Assembly (NCBI GenBank): GCA_013397455.1
Contig: VYZB01000013.1
Coordinates: 4,645,982-4,709,981 of the forward strand
DNA length: 64,000 bases
DNA from: Crotophaga sulcirostris
Taxonomy: Eukaryota; Chordata; Aves; Cuculiformes; Crotophagidae
Direction of reading: 5' to 3'
Both the position numbers and the translations under genes were made by a program. Below the pieces are notes generated by a model. The model saw nothing but the letters and a program-made list of their open reading frames with translations. It ran no database searches and was not told the DNA's origin. This document shows, one piece after another, positions 24,783 through 38,448 of this stretch; the stretch's first letter is position 1; each line of letters opens with the position of its first letter.

Positions 24783-27700
24783 TGCTTAGTCTTTTATAAA
24801 AAATACCAGTAAATGGCACAGAGATCTCAGACCTGTCCTTGGCTAACAGACCAGTGATCTTACACTCTGAAGGCACAGACAGTACCTGCTTAGCACAGGA
24901 CATGGCTCACGTAGAAAATGTCATTCCACACATACTTTACTCCTTGTTTTTTGTAAGTATACGGATTTTAGCAATGTTGATCACAGTTTCTTCCCAGCCA
25001 TAATTATCCACTACTGCGTTTTGTAATTTTGTGCTTTGTGAAGACTGTAATACCTGATTTCAAGAGAGCATACAACTGTCTAAGCAGTGCTTACTGGCTT
25101 TGGTGAAGTTGTTTAAAACTCTGCAACATGACCACAAAATGAGAGTGATTCATGATAGGTCAGCTTGGGTAGAGTTTAACATCCAATCCCCCCTACTTCA
25201 AAGAGGCATAAGTGATCACATAGGAACAGACATACAGTAACTAGCAGATTAATAAAATAAGAGAATATTCAATATTTTTTACATAAATAAGGCATACCAA
25301 ATACATTGAGAGAGAAAATAAAGCCACTGTAACATTATAATAAGTTCCACTATACATGCAATTTATCACCAATAGTCACTATTGTATAATGGTGACTTAA
25401 ATAGTGTTAGGACAGTTTATCATCCTATGAATCCCTTGCATGCATACAGTCACAAATATGCGCATACAAATCTGTCTGGAAATCAGAGGAAAATACAGGC
25501 TGTGGCAGGGTATACTGATCATACGGCAGAAGCTCAGAGGAACACAGTTCTTCTACTGCATGAGAATGCATAAGAAAACAATGTTCCTTACTACAGTTCA
25601 AAACTTGTGGAATTACTTCACAATTAAGTTATCCATGAGCAGCTGGGCTTGTGGGTGAGTGTGCTGTATGTTTGTATGTGCATGTGATTTACGCAAAATG
25701 AGATGCAACACAGAAACATAAAATAACCTCTCCTCAAGAAAAAACAGCCCAACTGAATGAGGTTTGTGTGACTTTACAATACACATAATGCAAAAGTACG
25801 TGTTTCAACAGTTTCAAAGCATTTGGCTGTGGTTTGGTATATTTGCTAATGAGATCCAAAGAGAAAACTATGGATTCTGGGATTTATTTTTGGTTAGTTG
25901 GATAGGTTTTTTTTTCATTTCAACCCCAGGTCTTAACAGAGCCATTTGCCATATCGACATTAGACATGCAAGATTTTCACTTTATGTGAAAATGTGTAGA
26001 AGCAAAATTAAAAGAGTAGCTTTTATTCTTCAAAAATAACATAATTTTAAGCCATTGATTTTTGCCTGTATTCCCTGGAAAGAGAGGAGGTATATTAACG
26101 TAGTGACAACATTATTTCTGCGTAGGGTGTGCTCTGGATACTTAATGGCTAATGTGCAGGGAGGTGAGAACAAAGCTGCTGCAGGTGTGCAGCTTTGCAA
26201 GGCGCTAATTATAAAGCAGGTGAACACAAATAAGGAGCACAGATGGTACTTGTAGAGGTGTTTGGGAATGAAGGTACAGTGCATACTCAATGACTTGTAA
26301 CTTACAATGATAAAAGAATCCTAATTCTTCTCTGTTTCTGAGTTAGCCACAGCTGAACAAATTGAGTCCAGAGTACATGTCTAATTATAGATCTTAGAAA
26401 TCAGCAATCCCTGCTCTATCATAAAATTCTAACAATAAGCAAAGAGAAACAATAACCTATTTAAGCTTACACTGTCATTTTAATGCCAGCTGCCAAACAA
26501 ATCTGATCTGATATTTCCTGGAAAAAAAAATAAAAAGCATTAAGTTTATGTATTATTAGCAAAGCTATATAGGAAGAATTTCTCTCCCATACTTGAGTAT
26601 TCAAGTCTAAAGTAAATGTTTCCACTGAGACAATAAATCAAAGTTCTAAAGCTTTTCATGATCCAGTAATAAAAAAGTTGTGATTGATCAATCGAATACT
26701 TAATTTTGATTGTCTGAAAATTCTGAATTCCAATTCTGATAGCTATTTATTTATTTTTCATAGAAATAAAATTGACATATAAAAAACATATTCTGAACCA
26801 GTAAAATGAACTTTTTATGAAAGATTTAGATTCTGAAGTATAAAGTTCAAAAAATGTGGAAACAGCATTATATTTTCTTTTGAAATGTCATGTTTGTCAG
26901 CATGTATTGTAGTTTTGCCAAGATCAGTTTTGGAGAGAATGCTATCACTGTGCTTTGATGAATAGACAGAGTGTATTTCCTTTGAGGTGTATCCTTTGCA
27001 TATAGTCTCTTCACATTCAACTTCTATAACAGGAGCTGGTGAAGATGACACAATGAAATAAAGCAATTATTTAGTCTTTTTTCCCCCTAAAATAACTATG
27101 TAGGAATATAATCAATTATATTTTACAAAAATGTATTTTTTTCTCTCAACATAATGTGATTTACTCAAAAAGTTATGTAGCTGGGCTATGTTTGAATGTT
27201 TCAGAGAATTATTTTGCTTGTAAATTTGCCAAATTCCAGTGCTTAGTTTCAGTTACTTATTGAACTAAGCTGTTAAAATGTGGAGTACATTGATTTCAGC
27301 ACCTGAACTGGATTAATGTAACTTTCTCAAATGAAAGTATTTTTATTCTTGCAGAAGTTTAGTTAAATAATCAGTCACCACATTTTCTAAGTGAAGAAAT
27401 GAAGCACAGAATTATTTGAATTCTGATATGTTTAAGGATAAGTAAGTACTGAAATAGCTTTTACAGAGAAATCAAGGAATTTCCTTCATGGACTGTGTAT
27501 AAAAGCATGTCAAATGTCAAATGGGTGGCAATATCAAGCAGATGTCTGTAAGTAATGAAATAGATATAGATGGTCTTTTGAAGTGGAGTAGGGAACATTC
27601 TGAGATAGCATAGATCCCTGGGTATTTTCATAAGGTTATTTTTAGTTCTGTGATTTAAGCAGTTGGCTGAGATAGAATGAGATTTTAATGGCAGATAATG

Positions 27701-28275
27701 AAATACCTTTCAGAATCTGAGTATATGTGATTCATACGAAGTTACAGAGGAGATACCTGTAAAAATAAGGAGCTTAGTGGCAGTCCCATGAGGCCCAGAG
27801 TAATGCTCACTCCATTGCACACCCTTTCCTCCATAAGGTAAATGTTTCTAATTAGAGGGACATAAATCTTTGCCTTGTGATTGAGTTAGTGTACATTTTA
27901 CCTTCAAGGTCTTGTCTGTAAGAATTTGAAATAATACCCTATGAAAATTTTGTCTATCAAATCTATATATAGTTAAAGACTGATTCAGATATATGCTGAA
28001 AATGATCTCAAAAGATTATGGCTGAAGTAAACTCATATTTAAGGGACAATTACTTTCCAATTGCTTGTACAAAATACTAAGGTTAACAGTACATTATGCT
28101 AACACGAAGTCTTCCACCACAGGAACTCACAGGGTTAATGTCAATTAATTAGTTTAACGATAACTCTGAGAAAACCAAGGCAGAGTTTCATGCCTAATGT
28201 TAAAATTAGCAGAACCACATAGTAAGCAGGAACACAAATGTGTCTCAGAGAGTAGAAAGTTCTACTTGAACATCT

Positions 28276-28355
28276 TTTGCAGTCAACGGGAAGATGGCCA
28301 TTGAATGCCAAGTATTTCTACTGACTCCCATGGAAATTAGTTCAGGATCATGCAG
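28276..28355 (+). repeat. Likely ancient amniote interspersed repeat fragment
   Basis: The best of the three traces: 'cagtcaacgggaagatggcc', then 'attgaatgcc', then 'tgactcccatgg' and 'ttcaggatcatgc'. The order and spacing follow the old 'gaagtcaatgggagtttggccattgacttc ... gggagcaggatcagg' pattern. Family assignment is from memory. Confidence 0.4.
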
Positions 28356-30845
28356 AACTAATTTTTCCTTCCAGTATTAGCTGACTGATTACAGCAATGT
28401 TTCTTTGTTATTTATGTTACTTAAAATATTTTTCCTTATAGCAGTTAGAGTAGTTACATATGTAAGCAAGGCACAGCTACCCTGAGCTTCCTGAAGAATT
28501 TCCCTGGTCAGTGTCAATTGTATGTACTCCATAAGATAGGGGTATTAATCAGTGATTTGATTCACAGCTCTCCTAAGCCAATAAAAAGAACTCTAAAATA
28601 CAAGATTTTGAATTAAGACCTGTTTTCCAAAATCAAGAACATTCTTTATCTGTTTTGAGCACAGATATTTTCTTCTTTAGGGATTTATAATGGAATGATT
28701 TTGCTATAAATGCAAAACGTGAGATTTCATCCTGTAGTGATTTAAAGGGAATTAAAATGATTAAAATGCAATTATTTGGAAAAAAAAGAAAAGAAAAGAT
28801 GCAAAGGTGGGACAAATAAGCCACCTGGGCCAGTTCTCCAGTTCTTCTTGTGATTTTGAACTTTTGGTATTTTTAAAATACAATAATTTTGCAAAGAAAA
28901 ATCAAAAATCAGTCCCACTAGCATGTAAGTAATTTCTACACAACAGGTGTTAAATGAATCAACCATACATTTATAATGGTTTACCTGTTAAGGTAGATAT
29001 CTCATGCCAAAACTCACTGGAGATTTTCACTCTGGGGAGCCACAGTTCTGGTTTCTCCCATGAATCAGTGGAGATTAACAAGTTGTATTCCACTACCATT
29101 AATTAAACATTATTTGTAGAGCTTGTGAACCTTCCAAAAAGTGAAAAGTTTTAAATTCCCATTCACCAGTATCATGTGTCATTTTATAATCTGTGAAAGC
29201 TGAGGATCCTCTTGTATTTTTCTCTACTCTCAGCTTCTCAGGAGTGTGTGATTGGATGTGTCTTTGAGAAGGTCAGAATGCAAGACTGTAGAATGTTTCA
29301 TTTTTAATGGGCTAGAAATTGAAGACAAATAAAGGTTTGTAGTGAAGGGTTTCATCCAGGTGATCAGTAGCTGATTGTAAACTGTACATATCATGAGGTA
29401 TGGATTGCTTTATGGATTTACATGCTATTCCTAAAGGAGGGTCAATATTGTGTCACATTCCTCCTAGTTGAGATGGGAATACTTACCTCTGATCTAAATT
29501 AATATTCAGTTCTTAAAGTAATGTACCATGCAGTAGTGGAGCCTTTGGTTAATGTGGTAATAAAAAAAAAGCTTAATTGGAAATTCTTTTGAGAACTTGC
29601 ATGTACTGTACGTTATTAGCCTCAGGTAGGCCATTCTTACCTCCATTAATTTTCTGGCTGATAGAACACGCTTACATTCTGCATCCTCTGTAAGTAGAGG
29701 ATATGGTTTTTTTTTTCTTCCTGCTATTTTCCTCAATATCCTTGCACATTTTCTTGCTTCACTAAAACAGACCAATGTAACTATCTGGTATGTATTTATC
29801 GATTGCTTAAAACTACCTCCATTGTTTTTAGATAGATTTGCTGCCAAAGACGTGCTTTTACCAGGCTACACTCACTTCTTCTCTTAGCAACAAGAGGTTC
29901 TGACGTTAGCAAGCTTATTTTGAAAAGCTCTGCTCTGTTCAGTGCAGGATCAGAGCACCCCAAGGGCTTGAAGTCAAACTTTGTAATTTGTAAATTAACT
30001 GACAACCTGCAGAATCCTCCTAGAGGCAGAGCAAAGATTTGTTTCACCATTAAAAAAATAAAAAAAAATTGTAAATATGGTGAATAAAAGACAGGGTAAA
30101 AATCAAGATGCAGTATTGGGTGAAATATCCAGTTTGCTATTGGTTTGCACTGATACATTAAAATCAAAGTAGTATTAAATAACCTAATGGCAATGAAAAG
30201 CCTATATCTGAAATTCAGCAACATATGTTAAAAAATTAGTATGATATTCTGATAAAAATAGAATAGAATAGTTGCAGGGAAAGACAAAGAGAAAAAAAAA
30301 GCAAAAGAAAAAAGAGGGAAACTGTATCTTGCCACTTTCCTGACCCCCTTTTTTCCCCTATGAATCAGGTGAGTAAGATTTTGTTTGCAAAAATATTTAC
30401 AGGAGCAAAAAAGCTAGAAATGCAGATAAATATTCCTGAGAATTTGCAGCCTGGGAAAGGTCCTAAGGGCTTTGAAAGCTTGTTCTGTGGATCTCAGGGG
30501 AGGAGAAGGAGAATTTAGTTAAGTCAGGATAGAGGAGAGAATAAATCCTAATAATAAAGGACAGTAATATTTCAGTGTGATTTGAGCATGAATATTCACA
30601 GACCTAAATTTAAGCACTTGCCTCAATTGTTTTGCTGAGCTAGAGCCTGAGGACAGCCTTGAATAACTGAGAAGTGGCAGACTGTACATGTAGGAAAATA
30701 TTCGCATTGTGTGTCTGAAACTGTGTTTTGGCTGCCCCTCTAACGTTCATAGATATTATTCATGTTTGAGTCTGAATAGTGACACTGACTATCAGTTTGG
30801 GCCTCCCTTTGGCCAAGCTTTGATCACTCTTAGAAGCACAGTGCA

Positions 30846-30890
30846 CTTCAGTTCCCATTGACTTCAACAAGACTTGAGAGCACTGAGCAT
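30846..30890 (+). repeat. Trace of a possible ancient amniote interspersed repeat
   Basis: 'cttcagttcccattgacttc' followed by 'agcactgagcat' resembles the same old pattern as at 24725 and 28276. It is short, so chance is possible. Confidence 0.3.
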
Positions 30891-33800
30891 TTTAAAGGTA
30901 TGCACAGTAATGTGAAAAAGACCAAACCCATACAGTGCTTATGCAAGAGGTGGTTTCTCAGAATCGGAAAGAAGTGGTAGTTCTTTGGTAAGAGGAATCT
31001 GAAACAATCAGATATTGCCTTTGTTGTGCGATCATCAGATGTGTTTCCCTTTAATCTGCAAAGCATGTGAACGTCAGCATAAACACTAGAGAGGGAGCAG
31101 ACTTGATAAACCCTTGAGGATTCTATGCTCATAGGACAAATATTGCTATGGAAGACACCATCTGCAAACAAAGCATATTCTAGAGGAAAATCCTTCTGAG
31201 CTAACCTTTTTAAAGTAATCCTTTGAAGTTTTAGTTTTACTTCTGTTTTACTCAATTTCTTTTTTAAACATGTAGGACTGGAGTTCTGAGAAAGTCGTTT
31301 TAGAATAAAATGAATGACAACAGGTATTGCCAGGGCTTTTTAATGTGCAAGCTGCTGCACAAACCTACAGCTCCAGCTGCTGGCAGATTTTCCTAGATTC
31401 TCTGAGCCATATGAATAGGAGAAAATATGGAGGGGAAAGAGCCCTAAGGAAACATGCTTTTCTGCACAGAAAAAACATCCCATAAATAATAATTTTTCCT
31501 ATACCCCTGTATGTTTAGAGACCATCCAGTTCCCTTTTCAAGGCCACCCTTGCATAATGTAGCCAATGGATCAACAGGATGTATTACTAGCATGGCACAA
31601 ATCACTCACTAGGCTGATACTGAGTCACAATGCTGATATGCAGAAACTATGTATGTGACACATCTATTTATCATTTAAGTTTCCTCATTCATCTTTGTAC
31701 CTGACTGCCAAGAGGAATGAGTGAATTACAGGTTTCAAACTAAAAGACAAAACAAAGCTTCTAATTTAGATAGAACTCATTGCTTTTATTGTCTCTTAAC
31801 AAAATAAAAATGCAAATAAATTCTCGCAAATTGGAAGACTGGACTCATGCCACCTATCCAAAGGATAAACCAAAAGCACAATTAAATCAGAGCACCTGTT
31901 AAAGATAACAAGAGCAATCACACGGAATAATATATCTTCCTTGAGGAAGAAATTAATTTTTTTTTTGTTAGATATTTATTATTAAATCAGTGATTGATAT
32001 TGTTTATTTATAAAAGATAACTATGAAAGTATAAACAAATGAAATATGTTTCAGTACACAGAACAAATATGTAGTTTGTACATGCAGGTAGGTATTCGTT
32101 GCAATCAATTTTAGTCTAGCCTTTATCATTGCTTTGTAATAAAGTGACATAGTAATAAAGAAAAAAAAAAGACAGCAATTAATTCTGAACATGTTAAGCA
32201 CTATTAGTAGAATATGTGGTATGATAACACTGCAGATAATGCAAAACTAACTTTTTAAGCTTGTCTTTCATCAACGGATTGCTGACAAGCATTTCATTTT
32301 GCTTACTCAAGAGCAGATATTTCTTTGTCAGAAAAAGTTTATTCAAAAGTATTCCCAGTAGACTTCTCTTCAGGGAATATAATGCTGAGTCCTAGGAAAA
32401 GAGAGCGGTGTATAATGTCTGTGCTTTGCCAAATTTACAACAGGTACTGCATTCTTGAGAAATATGCAATTTGTCCCCATGTGGAGCAAAGCCTTCAACA
32501 TCCAACACATACAAAGGACTTCTTCTCTCAAACATTTTTTCCTAAAAGAACTAGATTTCCCTGTAATAGGTTAATCCTATTAATGACTCCCTTAAGCAAA
32601 CAATCTCTCTTTCTATAGGCAGATTCATTAAGATTAATAAATTGTTTTATTAAAGACATACACAATAATTGTTGAACTTGCCTTGTGCTTCCTTTTTTCT
32701 GTGTTTATTTTCTTCTAAATTTGCCAAATATGAATCATTTGGGTGCATATTTCTGAAGCTAAGTTGATCATGAAATGGGATTTTTTTTAAATTGGAGCCA
32801 TAAAAGTCTGGCTGTTATCAAGACAAAAGCTAAGGAACAAAATATGTCCTCTAGTCTGTCTATAAATAATAATAGTGCTTGAAAAGCCTTGTGTATAATG
32901 GACTGTTATTATAGCTGTACATATCTACCTAGCAATAAATGCTGTTGACCTTTCTTCCTTGTGCTCAAAGAATGAACTCAGTATGAGAACTGAGTATATA
33001 ATGTTGCTATGGACAGATCTTATGAAACTCAGGTTAGAATTTGTGGAGATTTTGCCATCTTCAAAGCCTAAAAAAAAAAAGTTGTTTGTGGAGTGGACTA
33101 CACAAACAAAGAAGGAGGACAAATGTTTTAAAATAACTCAATTTCTATGTGTGGATCACACACATGCAGGAGTCCAAACCTTCATTTTGGGTCTCAGTAT
33201 TTCCCATTTTATACCTCTTCACAAGAGAGTATTGCTCCAAGACATTCTGTAATTTCTGAAACAAGAGGTATAATCGTTTGAAAACCTGGCAAGCCACTCC
33301 AGCAGAAGTACGTGACCAGGTCTTCAAATTAAAAGACTTTATGAATTGTTCCTCTTGTGAAATTGCCAGAAGATTAAATCAAAATCTAACCATTTTAAGA
33401 AACTGTACCATTGTTTTCCTTTCAGATTGTCTTTTAGCTAGCAGCAGATGGGTCTAGACCTCCATAGAAACACAGCCTGTGGCAGCCTAGGTATTGTAGG
33501 ACTATGTCATGAGGCTGCAGGCTCACACTCTTCTGATGACTCATGTGAAAATCAGAATAAGGAGGTTTAATGAAATTTTCTTTTTTTCTGACTTTGTGTG
33601 GGGTTAATCCTAAATTCTGCAAATATTAGCTGTATTAAAATAACATAATTAAGGACCAGAAATGAAGCTTGAAAGTTTAGGAAACGTCAGAATTGCAGCT
33701 GATTGAGTAACATTCTTTTGACCATATTGGGCACTTGTGGTATAATTTAGTCTTTCATTACATGATCGCATACTATTTTTCCACAGTGACCCTACGTCAT

Positions 33801-35858
33801 TAAGTTAATAGGTCAGCCCTGTTCCAAAAATGGTCCAAGCTTGTGTAGTTAAAGATGCTGATAGCTTACATGTGGAACCACATTTCTCATACTTTAGTCT
33901 CCACATCTAAATTGGGTATAATTATACCTTGCTGTCTCACTGGTGTGTTGTGAAAATAACTTAATTGGTGTTTGTGCATCACGGTGACTACAGCAGGCTA
34001 CGGGAAAGCCCAGGAGGAAAATAATAATTTTGTATCTCGGGAAGGCCTTGAGTCACGTGAATTACACAGGGTGTGGGCCACATTTTGGACAATGAATAAT
34101 AAACAAGATGTAGAAAGAGAACATATCAGCAGTGGCATCAGATATCACATGTTGGCTGCACCTGATTTTGGCAGGTAAGCGGATTCTGTCTCATCCACTT
34201 GGAAAGGAGTAGAAAGGAAGAAGCAGGAGCACAAGAAGTAAAACAGTTCAGTCTGCACACTGAATAAACTAGATGTTTACTGGAAAGAGAAAAAAGCATA
34301 TATGGCCAGGGAAGTAGAAAGTGCATTGTAGTCCAAGGTGTGTACAGGGTATGTTACTTTGCCGTTCTTTAGGTTTTGAATGCTAGAGCTTACAGCCTAA
34401 CCAACCAGTGCTTTGAACATACCTTTCTTTCTTTTGTATATACTTACTTAGCTTCCTTCTTACTCAAAGAAAAATCTTAACTCTTCTCTACATTGTTCTT
34501 TGGCAATCCTTAAATAAAAGCCATGAAATACAGACCTCATTCTACAGAAACCACAGATAATCATGAGTGTTCAAGATCTACATCATAATCCATCCCCAGT
34601 AGCAGAAACCTAGCTGCTCTTACAGCAGGCTTTAGAGTTTCTCAGCTTAGACCTTGTTCAATTATGCAGATGAGGTGGTTGATGAAAAAAACCTCTGCAA
34701 ACCGTGAAAAACCCTACAAAAGATTAAAATGTCAAACGTAAACATCTTTGTGATCATAACTGGCAAGATGGTTTTGAGTGAGTCTCACTCTTAGGAACTT
34801 CAGGATTGTAGAAGACAAAACATATCCCTGAAAATCCACTGTTTTTTTCAGAGAGCCAGAGGCAAAGCCAAAGTTTGTGTCAGAAATAATAGCATAAATG
34901 CTCATAATACAATATGCCAAGGAAAGCTGTTAAATTTTGCACCACTTTTAAGTATCAGTTGGAGATAAATGTAGTCCAATAGTCCAAACATGGTTCCACA
35001 GAACAAATTACTGTTCTCAATCTAGAAATGTGAGTATACAAATTACAGTTGTAAATTCTCTATTGTAAAGGAATTGGCAAAACCTCACTGACATTTTGGT
35101 GAAGAAAACATATTTCTGCAGCTGCTTTGTGATTTGATACTAGTTGGAAATTTTGATCAAAGAAAAATCACTGCAAATGTCAACAAATGTAGAAAAAAAA
35201 GATAGGACATTGCTTCATAATAAGCTGAGAGATAGAGAAACAATGCTAAATAGGTTTAAAATAGTTATCAACTTTATTTCAGTTCTACCTGTGTTTTTAT
35301 GTAACCCTTATTTAACTACATTAAATCCTACCAAATTCTTAATAATTATGAGAAACACCTAAGATGGCTATCCAAAAGCTAAGAGCTTTATATCATCTGT
35401 TTATCATATTTCTGTCAAAGTCTGTAGCAAATTCTATACTTTCCATTCCATTTTCATATTTGTCTTACATAGAGTAACATCTTAAAAAGAGTATTTAGAT
35501 GTGAAAGTATAGGAATGCCAACACTGCCATATGTTAAAGGTGGTTTATAATTATGTGCAGCAACTACGTTGTGTCATAACCATCACTTACAGTGCTGCGG
35601 GTGGCTGGAGGGGATTCAGGCAACTGTATTTTCTTCATGCTGTATACCAGAGCCTACATGAACACCTTTACACTGTTGCCAAAGGGTCAAATCCCATCTT
35701 TCAAAGTTGTATGTGTCAGGTACATCACGTACAGGTTGGTTTTTCCAGGAAAAAAACACCAAAATCAAACCAAAAAAGGAAATATTGAGTAAATTTCCTT
35801 CCTATGTTTTGTAGAGAAGGAAAAATAATTGTGAAACTGCTACAGCTTTGACTTTGTT

Positions 35859-36485
35859 CTAGCAAGCATTTCTGCATAGAATACAGGTCAGGGTTTGTCT
35901 TGTGTTCACTCGGTCTGTGTCCCTTCTCCCACTCTCTGGCAAAAGAAAACACCAAAGCTGAAGAGGAATTATCTGCTCTGAGAACAGTGATGCCCCAGAT
36001 GGTTGAGGATGACTGTAATCAAGAGCCAAGCTGGGTGGAAACTGTGCAGAAAGCTCTGGGGAGCCAATCTGGCCATGGCAAATGGAGAAGCAGTGCCAGT
36101 GAAGAGCACTTCTCCAGGGACAGTGCTCCTGGCAGGAGTCACAAACTTGGGTCCTCATAGCAACACAGTGGCCAGCACAGTGCAAGCAAAGCCAGCCTTG
36201 GAGATATGGCTCGTTTGTGCCTCTGCCAGTCTGTCTGCCCCTTCTAAAGGTGGTGCAGCTTCTAACCTGAGCCTGCCTCCAGTTAAAAAACAGGTTGAGT
36301 AGGGGAAATTTTTTGTTTCTCTGCTCAAGGCAATAGAATTTAAGCAAAGTCATTTTAGCTTTGTTTCCTAGCTTCTCACATCTGAGTTCTACTTTTAATT
36401 CTTTAACTTCTTTTAATAACAAGGCATAAGGCAGAGGAAAACCAGTAAGAGTAATCCAAGGTCTAGTCATTTGCACACTAACCAA
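35859..36485 (-). other. Longest open frame in the window (208 codons), probably not a gene
   Basis: A minus-strand frame of 208 codons runs through a GC-richer pocket (about 35980-36290). It has no signal peptide, no clear transmembrane segment and no recognised domain. Residues about 96-124 hold six cysteines spaced C-x2-C-x3-C-x8-C-x2-C-x3-C, vaguely zinc-knuckle-like, but the histidine and aromatic positions do not match a family I know. Overlapping frames of 86 and 99 codons are open on the plus strand, which suggests that composition is keeping stops out. In a vertebrate intergenic region a lone 208-codon ORF is weak evidence. Confidence 0.1.
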
Positions 36486-36984
36486 TTATGTTCTTCAAAT
36501 GATCTATATTAACACTTTTCTGCTGCTATTTATTTTGCTAACCACTGTATTTCAGAAAGAAAATTATTTTGTCAGGTATTACACAGTGGATCTAAAGTCA
36601 CGTTATTGCCCACTTAAAGCAGTATGTATTTACTGACTAAGGTGAAAGGGATTTCAACTTTCAACTATCTCAAAACCTCTATCTGAGCAAAATATCTTCC
36701 CCATTTCCTTCCCAAGTAGATTAGGCTATAGCCTAACATATGGCAAGTAAAAAATCATCTGGTGAAATACCTGCTTATTCAGCCATCCAAGTTGTCTTTA
36801 CAGTTTGAAACTCATACCTGAGGGATTATCCTGTGTCTCAGAGGATGCATGTGGAAACACAGATCACAGTGCCTGAAAGGAGATTCTAGTTTCAGAGAAC
36901 TGCATGAGGAATAACTGAACTTTAAATTTTTTGTGTCTTATACAAATGTTCTCACAGTTATTCTTTCCTAGCAGAGCTTCAACT

Positions 36985-37048
36985 GTTTTTTTTTCTTTTT
37001 TTTTTTTTCTTTTTTTTTCTTTTTTTTTTTTTTTCATTTTTATTCATC
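36985..37048 (+). repeat. Poly-T tract with sparse C, next to the assembly gap
   Basis: About 60 bases are almost all T with single C bases at intervals. It directly precedes the run of N. Long homopolymers break assemblies, so this tract is the likely cause of the gap. It might also be the A-rich end of a minus-strand insertion lying in the gap. Confidence 0.9.
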
Positions 37049-37050
37049 TA

Positions 37051-37182
37051 NNNNNNNNNNNNNNNNNNNNNNNNNNNNNNNNNNNNNNNNNNNNNNNNNN
37101 NNNNNNNNNNNNNNNNNNNNNNNNNNNNNNNNNNNNNNNNNNNNNNNNNNNNNNNNNNNNNNNNNNNNNNNNNNNNNNNNNN
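37051..37182. other. Assembly gap (132 N)
   Basis: A run of 132 undetermined bases. The size may be estimated rather than measured. Open frames reported across it are meaningless. Confidence 0.99.
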
Positions 37183-37303
37183 TAATAAATAGGAATTTGT
37201 TCTTTTCACTCCCTCAAGTAGTGAAATAATTAAAATTTCTTCCAAATGAAAAATTATTCCTTGCCTATATCACGTGCCTGACAACATTATTTTCCTTATA
37301 TTT

Positions 37304-37331
37304 CATAGAATCACAGAATCGATAATCGATT
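37304..37331 (-). repeat. CR1-like tail octamers followed by a small inverted repeat
   Basis: CATAGAATCACAGAATC at 37304-37320 equals two CR1 tail octamers in minus orientation, but the sequence beyond them is not recognisably CR1. It runs into AATCGAT-A-ATCGATT (37317-37331), a perfect 7-bp inverted repeat. This could be a CR1 copy cut off almost at its tail, or chance. Confidence 0.35.
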
Positions 37332-38270
37332 TAATTGAAACATAGGTGCCCTTCCAAACACGTCTCCCTTTCATCTCCTGCAGATTTCTGCTGCTTCACC
37401 TCCCTTCTCCCTTCTCGACGTTTCCTTTAACCAGTACAATGTCTTGCTCTTTTTTAAAATTAAAAAGAATCCAACTTAACTTAATTTAGTATTTGGTGTT
37501 TATTTGCTTCATGCTTTACAATTAAATCTCTTGTGGTCTTCAACTCTCCCACTACTTTCATTTCATGAAGCTTGCTTCTGGAGGCTGCCCTATTAGGATG
37601 TGTGGACTAAAAGGTCTTGAGACTGCTACTTGAGACACTGTGTGTGAGAGTACTGGGTTCTGTCCATTTTAAGCACTCAAAAATATCTTTGCTACCAAAT
37701 GTGTTGAGAGGAAGAGCGGCCTTGTGAGCACCTCCAAACCCAAAACAAGGGTTCCACTTAAAGGTATATGGGTATCTGTGTGAGTATTAATATGGGCTGC
37801 ACCTGTTCCAGCTCCAAAACTGCTTCCCATCCTCTTGACCTTTGCATCCAGAGACCCCTTACTTATGTTGCATTCCCCTGCCCACATGCCATGACTTTCT
37901 CCAAATTGCTGCCAATGACTTTTCCTTCCTATCCCTACTTGAGTAAAATCCACAGTTCTTGGGAGAGTCCTTCCTTCCTCTAGAGCTAGTGTCCTCTCAC
38001 CAGTCTTTGCAGCTCCCAGGCTGCTTCAGCTCTTTTTCAGTTACCCTGTAACAGTTACCACCACTCTTTCTTTAGACTTTCTGTGCTCCCATAGTTTGCA
38101 AGCCACTATATTTGCTTGTCTCTTCTCTTGGAAGCAAACTGTTAGACCTTACTTTGGCAAATCTGTAAAAATGTAGACGTAGACTTCACTGAACAGCAGT
38201 CTCTCCCTACGGGATTTATTCTGGAAAAGAGTAGAGAAGAAGCTTCTTTTTGTCTTCTGTTCCATAATGG

Positions 38271-38368
38271 CTTCACTTTCCACTTTCCCCTTTCATTTCT
38301 CCCTTTTCCTCTTTTTGTTCTTCTGCTTGTTCCTTGTCCTTTTTCTCTTTTCCTTTTCTTTTGTTTTT
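38271..38368 (+). repeat. Polypyrimidine tract, about 100 bases
   Basis: Nearly all C and T with few purines. It lies 80 bases upstream of the exon-like segment at 38449. Long pyrimidine tracts can act as splicing-factor sites or simply be simple sequence. Confidence 0.85.
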
Positions 38369-38448
38369 AAAGATATTTTATGTTATATTAAACCACATCC
38401 CGGTCAGAGTTTTCATTAAACATCACAACTTTTTATTTTGATTCACAG

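Larger units (their letters stand above)
23972..36984. other. Long AT-rich non-coding stretch
   Basis: No gene recognised. Three short traces of a possible old amniote repeat (24725, 28276, 30846) and one longer ORF in a GC-richer pocket (35859-36485) are listed separately. Most other open frames are below 100 codons; 113, 142 and 135 codons on the minus strand at 29506-29847, 29796-30224 and 30848-31255 have no recognisable features. Confidence 0.5.

Noticed and set aside
36931..37245. ORFs of 84 and 65 codons across the N run
   Set aside because: Most of each is undetermined sequence, so they are artefacts of the gap.
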